Assembly (NCBI RefSeq): GCF_036226365.1
Contig: NZ_CP108462.1
Span: 6,976,501-7,040,500, forward strand
From: Streptomyces sp. NBC_01262
GTDB taxonomy: Bacteria; Actinomycetota; Actinomycetes; Streptomycetales; Streptomycetaceae
Reading direction: 5' to 3'
Length of the DNA: 64,000 nt
How positions within the stretch are numbered: the stretch's first letter is position 1; every line of letters starts with the position of its first letter. A program made the position numbers and the translations under genes. The notes beneath the pieces are model-generated. The model searched no databases. It worked only from the letters and a program-made list of their open reading frames with translations, and was not told where the DNA came from. Shown here piece after piece: positions 9,101-17,893 of the stretch.

Positions 9101-10520
9101 CGCGCCGGGCACCGGACGCTCGCAGATCCTGCGCACCATGGCCGGCTCGCTCGCACGGCACAACAGCTGCGCCGATGTGCACCTCTACGCCCTGGACTGC
9201 GGCAACGGCGCGCTGCTCGCCCTCAACTCGCTGCCGCACTGCGGCGCGGTGGTGCGCGGCACCGAGACCGACCGCGCCGTCCGGCTGATCGGCAAGCTCG
9301 CCGACGAGGCGCAGCGACGCATGGGGCTGCTCGGCGAGCGCGGTTTCACCGATCTGGGCGAGCAGCGCACGGGCGTCGCCGAGGAGGAGAGACTGCCGCA
9401 CATCGTGCTGCTGATCGACCGCTGGGAGGGCTTCACCGCCGCACTGGGCGACCTGAACTCCGGCCAGCTCACCGACACCGTCTTCCGGCTGATGCGCGAG
9501 GGCGCGTCCGTCGGCATCCATGTGATCACCTCGGGCGACCGCACCCTGCTGATCGGCCGGATCTCCACCCTGACCGAGAACAAGATCGCTCTGCGGCTCA
9601 GCGACCCGTCCGACCTCAGCCTGATCGGGCTGAATCCGCGGAAGATCCCGCAGAATCTTCCGCCAGGCCGCGCCTTCCACTCCGCCGGGCAGATCGAGAC
9701 CCAGATCGCCCTGCTGGCCGAGGACACCAGCGGCCAGTCCCAGGCCGCGGCGCTCGCCGCCATCGGCGAAGCGGCCAAACGACGGGACGCGGCGGTGCCA
9801 CGGGCCCGCCGGCCGTTCCGGGTGGACGTACTGCCGGGCCGGATCGACTTCGCGGACGCCTGGGAACTCCGCGACGCCGGTCACGGCCGGCTGTGGGCCA
9901 TGGCCGCCGTCGGCGGCGACCAACTCAACGCGCTGGGACCGGACCTGGCCCAGGGCAGCCCGGCTTTCGTCATCGCCGGTCCGCCGCGCTCGGGGCGCAG
10001 CTCGACGCTGCTGACCATGGCGCGGTCCTTCCTGACCGCCGGAACCAAGGTGATCATCGCCGCGCCACGTACGTCGCCGCTGCGGATGCTCGCGGCCGCC
10101 GCCGGGGTGGCCGGCTGCTTCGAGGGCGGCGACATCACGGCCGAGGAGCTGACGGCCGCGATCGGACGGCTCGGCGGCTTCGGGGTGATCCTGGTGGACG
10201 ACGCCGAACTGCTGCGGACCTGCGAGGCCGGCGATGTGTTCACTTCCGTACTGCGCAGGTCGGCGGGCGCGGACGTCGGCCTGGTGCTGGCCGGCGACGC
10301 GGACGAGGTGTGCGGCGGCTTCTCCGGCTGGCAGGTGGAGGCCAAGAGGGCCCGCCGCGGCCTGCTGCTGTCCCCGCAGAACCTCTCGGACGCGGACCTG
10401 ATCGGCGTCCGGCTCCAGCGGTCGCAGACCGGCGCGGCGATCCAGCCCGGCCGGGGCCTGCTGCACCTGGGCGACGGCGAGGTACGGGTCGTCCAGGTGC
10501 CGCTGACTACGATCCCGTAG
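6132..10520 (+). CDS. EccC/EssC-like type VII secretion ATPase
   Basis: 1462 residues from GTG 6132, preceded by AAGGGG. The N-terminus has a short ubiquitin/YukD-like segment and an FHA-like beta domain to about residue 180, as in EssC/YukB rather than mycobacterial EccC. Two TM helices lie around residues 232-272. Three FtsK/SpoIIIE ATPase domains follow. The first has a canonical Walker A G-T-T-G-A-G-K-S (about 653) and Walker B L-I-V-I-D-E-F. The second (G-A-P-G-T-G-R-S) and third (G-P-P-R-S-G-R-S) have Arg in place of the catalytic Lys and are probably regulatory. It would drive export of the WXG-headed substrates encoded to its left. EccB, EccD, EccE and mycosin are not in the window. 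Confidence 0.85.
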   Translation: MELQLSVIDPVRDDRMDMLVEADPAAPVGALAAEIAHRLGRSDDGQGPPALHINGFRLDPEVPLDASPVRDGALVSLGTPAACPPPQAQGLVEVRVVGGPDAGGVHRLGPGVAVVGSGPDAWIRLADSALPLLAAEVDVAVDGGVTVRPVFGSSATLDGEQLTEERSWRPGGVVAVGNTLLELRTPAFPDTALRPSEDGTGLDYNRPPRITPPPRRTKFQLPQEPRQSDARPLPWVMALTPLIGAVTMALVMNRMTFLLLALLSPVALIGNHFYDRRNGKKSYRTTVAAYEKQKASIESQARRAMAEETRARRDGAPDPAALFVTATGPTQHLWERRLIDEDHALLRVGTGRLPSEVEVNDPNKEDHRRGEARDLTDVPVTVALRTHGVLGVAGRGELPRAIGRWLVAQAAVLHSPADLSVCVLTDPSGRHCWEWVRWLPHARAREGQSAVALLGTDTDSVARRISELLAAVAARQDAWREAGGGPNQAWSGPSVLVVLDGSRRLRALPGLTQILREGPRVGVHLICLDADRRLLPEECRALVEEDHFGLLQVSQAGQEPVVSVRPDCVSPQWCEQVARAMAPMRDVSGDEGGALPDACRLLDLIGMEPPASGAISALWTMGGRSTTAVVGASFDGPFAIDLVRDGPHGLVAGTTGAGKSELLQTIVASLAVANRPDAMTFVLVDYKGGAAFKDCVKLPHTVGMVTDLDTHLVERALQSLGAELRRREHILARAGTKDLEDYLIAMRRDPSLAPMPRLLIVIDEFASMARELPDFVTGLVNIAQRGRSLGIHLILATQRPSGVVSPEIRANTNLRIALRVTDASESQDVIDAPDAGHIAKSTPGRAYVRLGASSLLPFQSGRVGGRRPGQVATSTATPWIVPLAWDAVGRPAPERPAGRRQDEADLLTDLAVLVDAVNEANTQLGIPPQHSPWLPALPEATVLDELGPPAAPSRDGLVPAPYAVDDLPGEQARRVAAIDLTGFGHLMIAGAPGTGRSQILRTMAGSLARHNSCADVHLYALDCGNGALLALNSLPHCGAVVRGTETDRAVRLIGKLADEAQRRMGLLGERGFTDLGEQRTGVAEEERLPHIVLLIDRWEGFTAALGDLNSGQLTDTVFRLMREGASVGIHVITSGDRTLLIGRISTLTENKIALRLSDPSDLSLIGLNPRKIPQNLPPGRAFHSAGQIETQIALLAEDTSGQSQAAALAAIGEAAKRRDAAVPRARRPFRVDVLPGRIDFADAWELRDAGHGRLWAMAAVGGDQLNALGPDLAQGSPAFVIAGPPRSGRSSTLLTMARSFLTAGTKVIIAAPRTSPLRMLAAAAGVAGCFEGGDITAEELTAAIGRLGGFGVILVDDAELLRTCEAGDVFTSVLRRSAGADVGLVLAGDADEVCGGFSGWQVEAKRARRGLLLSPQNLSDADLIGVRLQRSQTGAAIQPGRGLLHLGDGEVRVVQVPLTTIP

Positions 10521-11517
10521 CCATCCCCAGCGCGATGTCGACGAGCATGTCCTCCTGGCCGCCGACCAGGCCCCGCCTGCCGGCTTCGAGGAGCAGGGTG
10601 CGGACGTCCACGCCGTATCGCCCGGCCGCGGTCTCGGCGTGGCGCAGGAAGCTGGAGTAGACCCCGGCGTAGCCGAGCGTGAGCGTCTCGCGGTCCACGC
10701 GCACGGGCCGGTCCTGGAGCGGGCGGACCAGGTCGTCGGCGGCGTCCTGGAGGGCGAGGAGGTCGCAGCCGTGCTCCCAGCCTTCGAGGTCCGCGACGGC
10801 TATGAACGCCTCGATGGGGCAGTTGCCGGCCCCGGCGCCGTGGCCGGCCAGCGAGGCGTCCACGCGGGTGGCGCCCTCCTCGACCGCGGTGAGCGAGTTG
10901 GCGACGGACAGCGAGAGGTTCTCGTGGGCGTGGATGCCGATCTCGGTGCCGGGATCGAGTACGTCGCGGTAGGCGCGGACGCGCTCGCGCACGGCGTTCA
11001 TCGTCAGGTGGCCGCCGGAGTCGGTGACGTACACGCAGTGCGCGCCGTAGGACTCCATCAGGGCGGCCTGGCGGGCCAGCTCGACGGGCGGCGCCATGTG
11101 GCTCATCATCAGGAACCCCGAGACGTCCATGCCGAGTTCGCGCGCGGTGGTGATGTGCTGCGCGGAGATGTCGGCCTCGGTGCAGTGGGTGGCGATCCGC
11201 ACCGAGCGCACGCCGAGCCCGTACGCCTGCTTGAGGTCCTCGACGGTGCCGATGCCGGGGAGCAGGAGGGTGGTCAGCCGGGCCGTGGTCAGGCTCTGGG
11301 CCACCGCCTCGATCCACTCGGGGCCGGTGTGGCTGCCCGGCCCGTAGTTGAGGCTCGTGCCGGCGAGTCCGTCGCCGTGGGCGACCTCGATGGCGTCGAC
11401 GCCCGCCGCGTCGAGGGCGGCGGCGATCCGCGCGGCCTGTTCGGGGCGGATACGGTGCCGGGTGGCGTGCATGCCGTCGCGAAGGGTGACGTCCTGGAGG
11501 AACAGCCGGGTGCTCAT
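10507..11517 (-). CDS. mhpE: 4-hydroxy-2-oxovalerate aldolase
   Basis: 336 residues, normal length for MhpE/DmpG. Cleaves 4-hydroxy-2-oxovalerate to pyruvate and acetaldehyde, the penultimate step of meta-cleavage catabolism. Visible motifs: L-R-D-G-M-H at residues 12-17 (catalytic Arg/Asp and base His), and metal-binding H196-A-H198-E-N. It is the last gene of a seven-gene leftward operon; its ATG overlaps the stop of the acetaldehyde dehydrogenase gene, consistent with the known channelling complex of the two enzymes. Its 3' end overlaps the converging eccC gene by 14 bp. Confidence 0.93.
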   Translation of the reverse strand: MSTRLFLQDVTLRDGMHATRHRIRPEQAARIAAALDAAGVDAIEVAHGDGLAGTSLNYGPGSHTGPEWIEAVAQSLTTARLTTLLLPGIGTVEDLKQAYGLGVRSVRIATHCTEADISAQHITTARELGMDVSGFLMMSHMAPPVELARQAALMESYGAHCVYVTDSGGHLTMNAVRERVRAYRDVLDPGTEIGIHAHENLSLSVANSLTAVEEGATRVDASLAGHGAGAGNCPIEAFIAVADLEGWEHGCDLLALQDAADDLVRPLQDRPVRVDRETLTLGYAGVYSSFLRHAETAAGRYGVDVRTLLLEAGRRGLVGGQEDMLVDIALGMATGS

Positions 11518-12461
11518 CGCGCCTCCTGCGGGGTTCGGGCCGCGATCAGTTCGCCGACCCGCAGGGCCGCCGAGGTCATGATGTCCAGGTTCCCGGCGTA
11601 GGCCGGCAGATAGTCCCCGGCTCCCTCGACTTCGAGCAGCACGGTGACCTGGTGGGTGACCGGACGCTCGCCGACGAGCGTGCGCACGGGGCCGTCGATG
11701 GCCGTGATCTGCACCGGCTGCTTGAGCCGGTAGCCGGGTACGTAGGCGGACACGTCCGCGACCATCTGCCCGACGGCCTCGGCGATCCGCTCGCGGACCT
11801 GCGGATCGGGGGCGTCCACCAGGCAGAACACCGTGTCGCGCATGATCAGGGCGGGTTCCGCCGGGTTGAGTACGATCACCGCCTTTCCGCGCTCGGCGCC
11901 GCCGACGGACTCGATCGCGGTCGCGGTGGTCTGCGTGAACTCGTCGATGTTGGCGCGGGTGCCGGGGCCGGCCGACCGGGAGGCGATCGAGGCGACGATC
12001 TCGGCGTAGCGCACCGGCGCGGTCCGCGCGACGGCCGCCACGACGGGAATGGTGGCCTGGCCGCCGCAGGTGACCATGTTGAGGTCGGCCGCGTCCACGT
12101 GTTCTTCGAGGTTGACCGCGGGGACCACGAAGGGGCCGAGCGCCGCCGGGGTGAGGTCTATCAACTGCTTGCCGTACGGGGCGAGGGCACGGGCGTTGGC
12201 CACGTGGGCCCCGGCCGAGCTCGCGTCGAACACGATCCGGATCTCGTCGAAGCCGGGCAGTGCGATCAGGCCCTCTACGCCCTTCGCGGTCGTCGGCACG
12301 CCGAGCCGGCGGGCCCGCGCGAGGCCGTCCGAGGCGGGGTCGATGCCGGCCATCGCCGCGATCTCCAGGCCCCGGCCGGATCGCAGCATCTTGATCATCA
12401 GGTCGGTGCCGATGTTCCCCGAGCCGATGACGGCCGCCTTCAGAGCCGGTCCGTCGTTCAT
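11514..12461 (-). CDS. mhpF: Acetaldehyde dehydrogenase (acylating)
   Basis: 315 residues from ATG 12461, which overlaps the stop of the preceding hydratase gene. Converts acetaldehyde, NAD+ and CoA to acetyl-CoA. Rossmann motif G13-S-G-N-I-G18 and nucleophile Cys132 in [10 protein letters not shown] are present, as in MhpF/DmpF. Longer in-frame starts only read antisense sequence of the hydratase gene. It partners with the aldolase encoded next. Confidence 0.93.
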   Translation of the reverse strand: MNDGPALKAAVIGSGNIGTDLMIKMLRSGRGLEIAAMAGIDPASDGLARARRLGVPTTAKGVEGLIALPGFDEIRIVFDASSAGAHVANARALAPYGKQLIDLTPAALGPFVVPAVNLEEHVDAADLNMVTCGGQATIPVVAAVARTAPVRYAEIVASIASRSAGPGTRANIDEFTQTTATAIESVGGAERGKAVIVLNPAEPALIMRDTVFCLVDAPDPQVRERIAEAVGQMVADVSAYVPGYRLKQPVQITAIDGPVRTLVGERPVTHQVTVLLEVEGAGDYLPAYAGNLDIMTSAALRVGELIAARTPQEAR

Positions 12462-13288
12462 GAGGCGCCTCCGGTGAAGCTCGTACGGACCTCGCCGAGG
12501 CCGCTGATCCGCAGATGGAAACTGTCGCCCGGCGCCACCGGCACCATGGGGCCCAGCGCGCCGGACAGCACGATCTCCCCGGCCCGCAGCGGCTCGCCGT
12601 GGTCCCGTGCGGTCGTGGCCAGCCATGCCACGGCGACGAGCGGATCCCCGAGGCAGGCGGCTCCCGAGCCCGTCGAGACCACGTCGTCGCCGCGCCGCAG
12701 CGTCATGAGGCAGGCGGGCAGGTCGAGATCGCCGGGCCCGACGTGCCGGTCGCCCAGCACGAACAGGCCCGAGGAGGCGTTGTCCGCGACCGTGTCCACG
12801 ATGTCGATGTCCCAGGCGGCGATCCGGCTGTCCACGATCTCCAGCGCCGCGACGACGTACGCGGTGGCGGCGACCACGTCGGCCGGTCCGATCACCGCGG
12901 CGGTCAGGTCGTGCGCCAGCACGAAGGCGATCTCGCCCTCGATCTTGGGTTGCAGGGTGCGCGCGATGTCGACGGGTACGCCGGCCGGACACGCCATCGT
13001 GTCCAGCAGGACGCCGAAGTCGGGCTGGTCGACGCCCAGTTGCCGCTGCACGACCGGGTTGGTGAGCCCGACCTTGCGGCCCACGATCCGGGCCCCTGCC
13101 GCCACCTGCCGCTCGGCCCAGGCGGACTGGACGGCGTACGCGGTGTCCAGATCGCCCGCGGGCAGCAGGTCGCGTACGGGGGCGCAGGGGCGCCGCGTCT
13201 TGCGGGCCCGGCTGAGCCGGTTCAGCGCCTCGGTGGCACCGATGTCGAGCGTGGAAGCGGGTACGGGGACGGAAGCGGGTACGGGCAT
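12458..13288 (-). CDS. mhpD: 2-keto-4-pentenoate hydratase
   Basis: 276 residues. Hydrates 2-hydroxypenta-2,4-dienoate to 4-hydroxy-2-oxovalerate. MhpD/DmpE family signatures: G-R-K-V-G-L-T-N, metal-site [15 protein letters not shown], and C-terminal V-R-T-S-F. The first dozen residues contain a P-V-P-A-S duplication from a short tandem DNA repeat at the 5' end, so the true N-terminus is likely disordered. It sits 13 bp after the dioxygenase gene, with the ribosome-site sequence AGGTGAACTGA duplicated across the junction. Confidence 0.92.
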   Translation of the reverse strand: MPVPASVPVPASTLDIGATEALNRLSRARKTRRPCAPVRDLLPAGDLDTAYAVQSAWAERQVAAGARIVGRKVGLTNPVVQRQLGVDQPDFGVLLDTMACPAGVPVDIARTLQPKIEGEIAFVLAHDLTAAVIGPADVVAATAYVVAALEIVDSRIAAWDIDIVDTVADNASSGLFVLGDRHVGPGDLDLPACLMTLRRGDDVVSTGSGAACLGDPLVAVAWLATTARDHGEPLRAGEIVLSGALGPMVPVAPGDSFHLRISGLGEVRTSFTGGAS

Positions 13289-13301
13289 GTCAGTTCACCT
13301 C

Positions 13302-14237
13302 TCAGTTCACCTCGAAGGTCGTGCCGATGCCCATGCCGGTGATCCACTGGGGGACCGGCTCGTAGCTCGTCCACACGAACGGCCTGTCCACGGCGGCCTG
13401 CCCGATGAGCCAGGTACGTATCTCGTGCCCGCCGCTCCCGGCCTGCTCTTCGAGGCCCTCGTCGCCCAGAGCGGTGATCGGCGCGAGGTCCGCGGCGGCC
13501 AGCTGCTTGAGGAACCAGCGGTCCCAGGCGGAGTTGACGTGCGCGTGCGGATCGCCGCCCATGGCCCGGACCCGGGGTTCGCGCGCCGCGGCGAAGGCAT
13601 GGAGATTCGCGCGCCCGTGAATGACCGCCTCCCGCCGTTCGCCGGCCACCGAGGGGTCGCGCGGATCGTTGGGTGGAAGCCAGTGCGAGAGCCCGCCGCT
13701 GGCGACGATGAGGACGCGCCCGGGGAAGTCGGCGCCACGGAGGGCATCGCCGAGGGCCCTGCCGAGCTGTACGCAGCGCGGCATGCTCGGCAGCGGCGGG
13801 GCCGCCGTGTTGACGATCAGCGGTACGAGGGGGACCGGACGCCCGCCGCAGACCATCTCGTAGCCCTGCGTCACTCCGTGGTCGACGGTGAGCGAGTAGG
13901 ACAGCGACAGGTCGAATCCGGCCTCCGCGAGCGTGTCGCGCACCGACCAGGCGAGTTGCGCGGCGACCGGCAGCGGCCCGGAGCGGCTGCCGAAGTCGCC
14001 GAAGCCCACGGCCTGTTCGACGCCGAGGACGAACGGCGGCATCTGGTCGTAGAAGTTGGCGTGGAAGTGGTCGGGGCCGATGACGACGACGGCGTCGGGA
14101 GCCAGCCGGGCCACGGCCTCGGCCACCCGGGCGGCGTCGGCGAGGAACCGGCCGCCGGGCTCCAGGGGCCCGCGCGGCGGCGTCATGGTGGCGAACGGCG
14201 AGTGCGAGATGCCGACCAGGCCGATGATCTCGCTCAT
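13302..14237 (-). CDS. mhpB: Extradiol (LigB-type) ring-cleavage dioxygenase, MhpB-like
   Basis: 311 residues from ATG 14237 (M-S-E-I-I-G). Class III extradiol dioxygenase of the LigB superfamily, like 2,3-dihydroxyphenylpropionate 1,2-dioxygenase: N-terminal G-I-S-H-S-P, G-P-D-H-F-H-A-N-F-Y, D-H-G-V-T-Q and S-G-G-L-S-H-W supply the His/Glu/Asp ligands for Fe(II). It opens a catechol ring meta to the hydroxyls. The exact substrate is not fixed by sequence; neighbours imply a substituted catechol whose product is handled by an MhpC-type hydrolase. Start overlaps the upstream hydrolase stop. Confidence 0.88.
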   Translation of the reverse strand: MSEIIGLVGISHSPFATMTPPRGPLEPGGRFLADAARVAEAVARLAPDAVVVIGPDHFHANFYDQMPPFVLGVEQAVGFGDFGSRSGPLPVAAQLAWSVRDTLAEAGFDLSLSYSLTVDHGVTQGYEMVCGGRPVPLVPLIVNTAAPPLPSMPRCVQLGRALGDALRGADFPGRVLIVASGGLSHWLPPNDPRDPSVAGERREAVIHGRANLHAFAAAREPRVRAMGGDPHAHVNSAWDRWFLKQLAAADLAPITALGDEGLEEQAGSGGHEIRTWLIGQAAVDRPFVWTSYEPVPQWITGMGIGTTFEVN

Positions 14238-15112
14238 GCGGGATCCTTGCCGAGGACGAGGAAATCGCGGTGGGCGCGCAGGAACTCGCCCGGCTTCTCC
14301 CACTGCGGCCAGTGGCCCGCGTCCGTGATCACGTGCAGGCGGGCGTCGGGCAGCCAGCGCAGCAGCAGTTCGGCCTCGTCGAGCCCGCCGGTGGGATCGT
14401 GGTCGGTCCACAGCAGCAGCGTCGGCGCGGTGACCTTGGCGACCCAGGCCGGGCGCCAGGCGAAGTCCTTGCGCACCTCGGGGTCCTGGAGGACGAGCGT
14501 GTTGGTGATCGCCTGAAGGAACCCGGGACGGCCGTAGACCGCGCGGCGCAGGTTCACCAGCTCGTCGGTCACCATCTCCTTGTGGTGGAACAGGAACTCC
14601 ACCCGGCGGCGTACCGTCTCGTCGCTCGGGTCCCGGACGGCGGCCAGCGTGCTCTCGCGCATCCGGACCATCACCTCGGGCTTGTCGGTGATGTTGCCGG
14701 GGGTGTTGAGAACGAGCCGCCGCACGCGGTCCGGGTGGTGCGCGGCCGTCCAGGCGGTCACCCAGCCGCCGAGCGACTCGCCGGACAGGTGCGCCGAGCC
14801 GATGCCCAGGGCGTCCATCAGCCCGAGCAGATGGTCGGACAGCACGTCGATGGTGTACGGCTTGTCCGGCAGGTCGGACCAGCCGTGGCCGACCATGTCG
14901 TAGGCGGTGACGCGGAAGTCCGCGGCCAGTCCGGCGATGTCGCGGGCGTACGCCTCCAGGTGCCCGCCGGTGCCGTGCAGCAGGATCAGGTCGGGGCCCG
15001 ACCCGGCCCGCAGCACCCGGGTGCGCACGCCGCCCACGTCGACGTGCCGGAGCTCGTGGTCGACATCGGCCAACTCGCCCCAGATGCTGATGTGTTCGGG
15101 CAGCGTACTCAT
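14234..15112 (-). CDS. mhpC: MhpC-like meta-cleavage product hydrolase
   Basis: 292 residues from ATG 15112, overlapping the cupin gene's stop by ATGA. Alpha/beta-hydrolase with oxyanion-hole H-G-T-G-G at 46-50, nucleophile Ser113 in G-E-S-L-G-G, acid Asp in W-T-D-H-D-P and C-terminal His in D-A-G-H-W-P. The family hydrolyses C-C bonds of ring-fission products such as 2-hydroxy-6-oxonona-2,4-dienedioate to an acid plus 2-hydroxypenta-2,4-dienoate. Position between dioxygenase and hydratase supports this step. Confidence 0.9.
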   Translation of the reverse strand: MSTLPEHISIWGELADVDHELRHVDVGGVRTRVLRAGSGPDLILLHGTGGHLEAYARDIAGLAADFRVTAYDMVGHGWSDLPDKPYTIDVLSDHLLGLMDALGIGSAHLSGESLGGWVTAWTAAHHPDRVRRLVLNTPGNITDKPEVMVRMRESTLAAVRDPSDETVRRRVEFLFHHKEMVTDELVNLRRAVYGRPGFLQAITNTLVLQDPEVRKDFAWRPAWVAKVTAPTLLLWTDHDPTGGLDEAELLLRWLPDARLHVITDAGHWPQWEKPGEFLRAHRDFLVLGKDPA

Positions 15113-15612
15113 CGTGGGTCCTCTCCGAAGCGGGCCCGGGCCTCGGCGACGGTGGCCAGGCCCGCGCTCTGCCGCCGTCCGACGCCCAGCAGGCCGAGCA
15201 GCCGGGAGTTCTCGATGGTCAGGAACTCGACCGGCTCGGCCGCCGAGTCGTTGTAGTGGCGGTGCCAGGTCCACGGCGGGGTGTAGATGAAGTCGCCGGC
15301 CGACCAGGACTCCGTCTCGTCCTCGACCTCGCTGTGCCCCTCGCCGCTGATGACGAAGTGCACCGTCTCGTGGTGGTGCCGCTGCATGTCGGAGCTCAGC
15401 CCCGGCGGGATGGTCTGCCGGAAGATCTCGAAGGTGGCGGTCGGCAGCTTTCCGGCGATCGAGAGCTTGGTGGGGTTGTGCACCTGGTCGGCCGGCAGCG
15501 TCTCCAGCTGCGCCGCGTGCACGACGACCGGGCGGGCGGCGCCGGGCCGCACGGTATCGGAGATCGCGCCGAGGAAGTCGGCCAGCGCGAATCCCTCTCC
15601 TGACTGGGCCAT
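15109..15612 (-). CDS. Single-domain cupin protein
   Basis: 167 residues from ATG 15612. One cupin barrel: H-H-H-E-T-V-H-F-V with following G-E-G-H-S-E-V-E (motif 1) and P-P-W-T-W-H-R-H-Y-N (motif 2), giving the His-rich metal site expected of gentisate dioxygenase-like or small regulatory cupins. It is encoded between an SDR and the ring-fission genes in one operon, so a dioxygenase or isomerase step on the aromatic substrate is possible; the sequence alone does not decide. Confidence 0.75.
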   Translation of the reverse strand: MAQSGEGFALADFLGAISDTVRPGAARPVVVHAAQLETLPADQVHNPTKLSIAGKLPTATFEIFRQTIPPGLSSDMQRHHHETVHFVISGEGHSEVEDETESWSAGDFIYTPPWTWHRHYNDSAAEPVEFLTIENSRLLGLLGVGRRQSAGLATVAEARARFGEDPR

Positions 15613-16388
15613 CAGATCGTTTCCGTTCTTCCGCCGTCGACCGTGAGCACGGTCCCGTTGATGTAGCCCGCGGCAGCCGAGGCCAGGAAGGTCACGGCCG
15701 CCCCGATCTCCTCGGGCCGCCCGGCCCGGCCGGCCGGGATGCCCGCCGCGTCCGCCGCGTCGAGGTCCTCGTACGCGACCGAGGTGATCCGGGCGCGGGC
15801 GTCCAGGATCTCGCGGCGGCGCTCGGTCGCCGTGGCGCCGGGCGCCACGCAGTTGACCGTGACCCCTTCGGCCGCGAACTCCCGGGAGAGCAGCTTGGCG
15901 GCCGCGGTGACCGCCGACCGCAGGACCACCGAGGTCGCGAGGTCGGGCTGGGGCTGCCGCACCGCCGCCGAGGTCACGAGGACGACCCGGCCGAAGCCCC
16001 GCGCGGCCATACGCGGCAGGGCCAGCCGTGCCAGGCGCAGCGGGCCGAGCAGCAGCAGCTCGAAGGCCTGCTGCCAGCGTTCGTCCTCGACTTCGAGGAT
16101 GCGGCCGGGCGGGGGCCCGCCGGCGTTGAGCACGAGCACGTCGAGCGCGCCGTACCGGCTCTCCACCTCGTCGAGCGCCGCCGCGGCGGACTTCGGCTCC
16201 GACACGTCGTTGACCAGCGCGTGTACGGTGCCGCCGGTGTCCTCGCCGAGCCGCAGCGCCGCAGACCGAAGCTGCTCGTCGCGCCGCCCGGTGATGACGA
16301 CGCGGTGGCCCGACCGCAGGAGCTGTTCGGCGACGGCGTACCCGATTCCGGCGCTGCCCCCGCCGACGAGGGCGTTGCGAGCGTTGAT
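15612..16388 (-). CDS. SDR-family oxidoreductase with an apparent ATC start
   Basis: 258 residues if translation begins at the ATC codon 16388, which follows a perfect AGGAGG by 5 bp; the family N-terminus (x-N-A-R-N-A-L-V-G-G-G-S-A-G-I-G) begins exactly there. In-frame ATGs exist upstream (16463, 16493, 16508) but would add 25-40 unconserved residues and leave no room for a promoter against the divergent iclR gene at 16511. NAD(P) motif G-G-G-S-A-G-I-G; catalytic region is unusual, with V-L-R-S-A-V-T-A-A-A-K in place of Y-x-x-x-K, so the active-site Tyr seems replaced. First gene of the mhp-type operon. Confidence 0.7.
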   Translation of the reverse strand: MNARNALVGGGSAGIGYAVAEQLLRSGHRVVITGRRDEQLRSAALRLGEDTGGTVHALVNDVSEPKSAAAALDEVESRYGALDVLVLNAGGPPPGRILEVEDERWQQAFELLLLGPLRLARLALPRMAARGFGRVVLVTSAAVRQPQPDLATSVVLRSAVTAAAKLLSREFAAEGVTVNCVAPGATATERRREILDARARITSVAYEDLDAADAAGIPAGRAGRPEEIGAAVTFLASAAAGYINGTVLTVDGGRTETI

Positions 16389-16499
16389 GGCAGCCTCCTG
16401 GGTTCGAGCAGTCTTTGAGCAGTCTTCGAGCACCGCTGGTTCCGGACGCCGGGACCGGGTCATCGGCCGCGACGGGTCTATCGTGGGCCGCATGAACCC

Positions 16500-16531
16500 G
16501 GGAACCAACGTTGAGTCCCACTGAACGGGAC
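16500..16531. promoter_or_regulatory. Palindromic operator(s) at the iclR start
   Basis: Two overlapping inverted repeats. GTCCCACTGAACGGGAC at 16515-16531 has GTCCC/GGGAC arms and 7-bp spacing. Just left, 16500-16519 is a 20-bp imperfect palindrome centred on CAACGTTG with GGGA/TCCC ends. They cover the start codon of iclR and lie about 110 bp upstream of the SDR gene. A near-copy of the first occurs at 17316-17332. Best explained as IclR operators for autoregulation and control of the leftward operon. Confidence 0.6.
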
Positions 16532-17278
16532 AGCGGCGCTCCGGCCGCCGGCGGCCTCGATCGCGCGGCGGCGATCCTCGGCGCCTTCGACGCGACGCAC
16601 CGCGACCTGACCCTGGCCGCCCTCGTCGCCCGCAGCGGTCTGCCGCGCTCCACCGCCCACCGCACCGCCGACCGGATGATCCGGCTCGGCTGGCTCGACA
16701 AGCCGAAGGACCGCTACCGGATCGGCAACCGCCTGTTCGAGATCGCGAGCCTGGCCCCGATCCGGCTCCAGCTGCGCGAGGCGGTGCTGCCCTTCCTGCA
16801 GGACCTGCACAGCGCGACCAAGGTCACCGTGCAACTCGGGGTGCTCGACGGCGCGCAGATCCTGGTCGTCGAGAAGATCACCGGCCATCGGCCGATGCCG
16901 ATGCTCTCTCAGGTCGGCGGGATCATCCCGGCGCACTGCTCGGCGCTGGGCCGCGCGATCCTCGCGTACAGCGACACCGAGACCATCGACGCGGTGCTGG
17001 GCGCCGGCCTCGAACGCAGGACGCCGCGCACGCTGACCGATCCGGTGGCCGTCCTGCGCGAGCTGACCGCGATCCCGCCGCGCGGCTGGGCGGTCGAACG
17101 CGAGGAGGGCAACATCGGGGTGAGCTGCGTGGCCGCCCCGGTCTTCGGCCCGCTCGGCGAGGTCGTGGCCGCGCTGTCCGTCACCGGCCCCTCCGGCCTG
17201 ATCCGGCCGCAGGCGATCGGCCCCGCCGTACGCCTGGCCGCGGCGGCGGCGTCCCGGGCCTACTGCTCGCGCCGCTGA
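16511..17278 (+). CDS. IclR-family transcriptional regulator
   Basis: 255 residues from TTG 16511. A stop at 16493-16495 excludes longer forms and no ATG/GTG lies before the winged helix, so TTG is effectively forced; there is no clear ribosome site. N-terminal winged HTH (L-A-A-L-V-A-R-S-G-L-P-R-S-T-A-H-R) and C-terminal IclR effector domain (A-H-C-S-A-L-G-R-A-I-L-A, G-N-I-G-V-S-C-V-A-A-P-V-F). Such regulators sense aromatic acids or their catabolites. Located between the mhp-type operon and the cupin/FMO operon, with matching palindromes on both sides. Confidence 0.9.
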   Translation: MSPTERDSGAPAAGGLDRAAAILGAFDATHRDLTLAALVARSGLPRSTAHRTADRMIRLGWLDKPKDRYRIGNRLFEIASLAPIRLQLREAVLPFLQDLHSATKVTVQLGVLDGAQILVVEKITGHRPMPMLSQVGGIIPAHCSALGRAILAYSDTETIDAVLGAGLERRTPRTLTDPVAVLRELTAIPPRGWAVEREEGNIGVSCVAAPVFGPLGEVVAALSVTGPSGLIRPQAIGPAVRLAAAAASRAYCSRR

Positions 17279-17315
17279 CCGTCGCTGACCGTCGCGGATC
17301 CGTCGCGGATCCGGA

Positions 17316-17332
17316 GTCCCGCTGAGTGGGAC
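17316..17332. promoter_or_regulatory. Second IclR-type palindrome
   Basis: GTCCCGCTGAGTGGGAC matches the palindrome at 16515-16531 at 14 of 17 positions, with identical arms and spacing. It lies between iclR and the cupin/FMO operon, 91 bp before the cupin start. Two copies of GTCGCGGATCC immediately precede it (17291-17312). It probably brings the cupin/FMO operon under the same regulator. Confidence 0.6.
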
Positions 17333-17343
17333 TTCCGATTGCC

Positions 17344-17365
17344 GTGCGGGCCCGGCGGCCCGCAC
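17344..17365 (+). other. GC-rich hairpin in the leader of the cupin gene
   Basis: GTGCGGGC, a 6-base loop and GCCCGCAC form a perfect 8-bp stem. There is no following T tract. It could end iclR transcripts inefficiently or be a 5' leader stem for the cupin mRNA. Confidence 0.4.
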
Positions 17366-17422
17366 GCTGTGAGCGCCGACACACCGACGGCTGGCCGGTG
17401 CGGCGACCTCAAGGAGACGACG

Positions 17423-17893
17423 ATGACTCTAGGCGGCGGCTACATGCTGCCCTCGCGCGAGGGACAGGCGATCGCGGCGATCGGGCTCGGCATCACGATG
17501 AAGACCGACGGTGACTCGACCCATGACGCGTACTCGCTGTTCGAGTACACGATCCCGCCGGAGACCGACGGGCCGCCCCCGCACCTGCACACCCGTGAGG
17601 ACGAGTCCTTCATCTGCCTGTCCGGGCGCCTCGACGTCCACCTCGGCGGCGAGGACTTCGTCCTCGAACACGGCGACTACCTGTACCTGCCGCGCGACGT
17701 GGTGCACGCCTTCCGCAACCCGTACCAGCAGGAGTCGCGGGTGATCTCCGTGGTCTCGCCCGCCGGGCTCGAACGCTATTACCAGGCGCTGGCGGAGATG
17801 CCGCCCGGCCCCAAGGACATCTCGCTGCTCAAGAAGATCATGGCCGACTTCGGCATCGAGATGCAGCTCCCGCCAGAGGTCGCACAGCCATGA
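17423..17893 (+). CDS. Cupin-domain protein
   Basis: 156 residues from ATG 17423 (AAGGAG upstream). Single cupin fold: P-P-P-H-L-H-T-R-E-D-E-S-F (motif 1, with H-x-H and Glu) and D-V-V-H-A-F-R-N (motif 2), the metal-binding pattern of quercetin-dioxygenase-like cupins. It overlaps the FMO gene by ATGA, so the two products may act on the same substrate. Specific reaction unknown. Confidence 0.78.
   Translation: MTLGGGYMLPSREGQAIAAIGLGITMKTDGDSTHDAYSLFEYTIPPETDGPPPHLHTREDESFICLSGRLDVHLGGEDFVLEHGDYLYLPRDVVHAFRNPYQQESRVISVVSPAGLERYYQALAEMPPGPKDISLLKKIMADFGIEMQLPPEVAQP

Noticed and set aside
6117-10466. A 1449-residue open frame antisense to the EccC-like gene
   Set aside because: Arg/His/Pro/Gly-rich antisense shadow produced by GC bias of the real gene; no domain, and the plus strand carries clear ATPase motifs.
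11652-14516. A 954-residue plus-strand open frame over the mhp genes
   Set aside because: Low-complexity Arg/Gly/Asp/His shadow of well-identified minus-strand enzymes.
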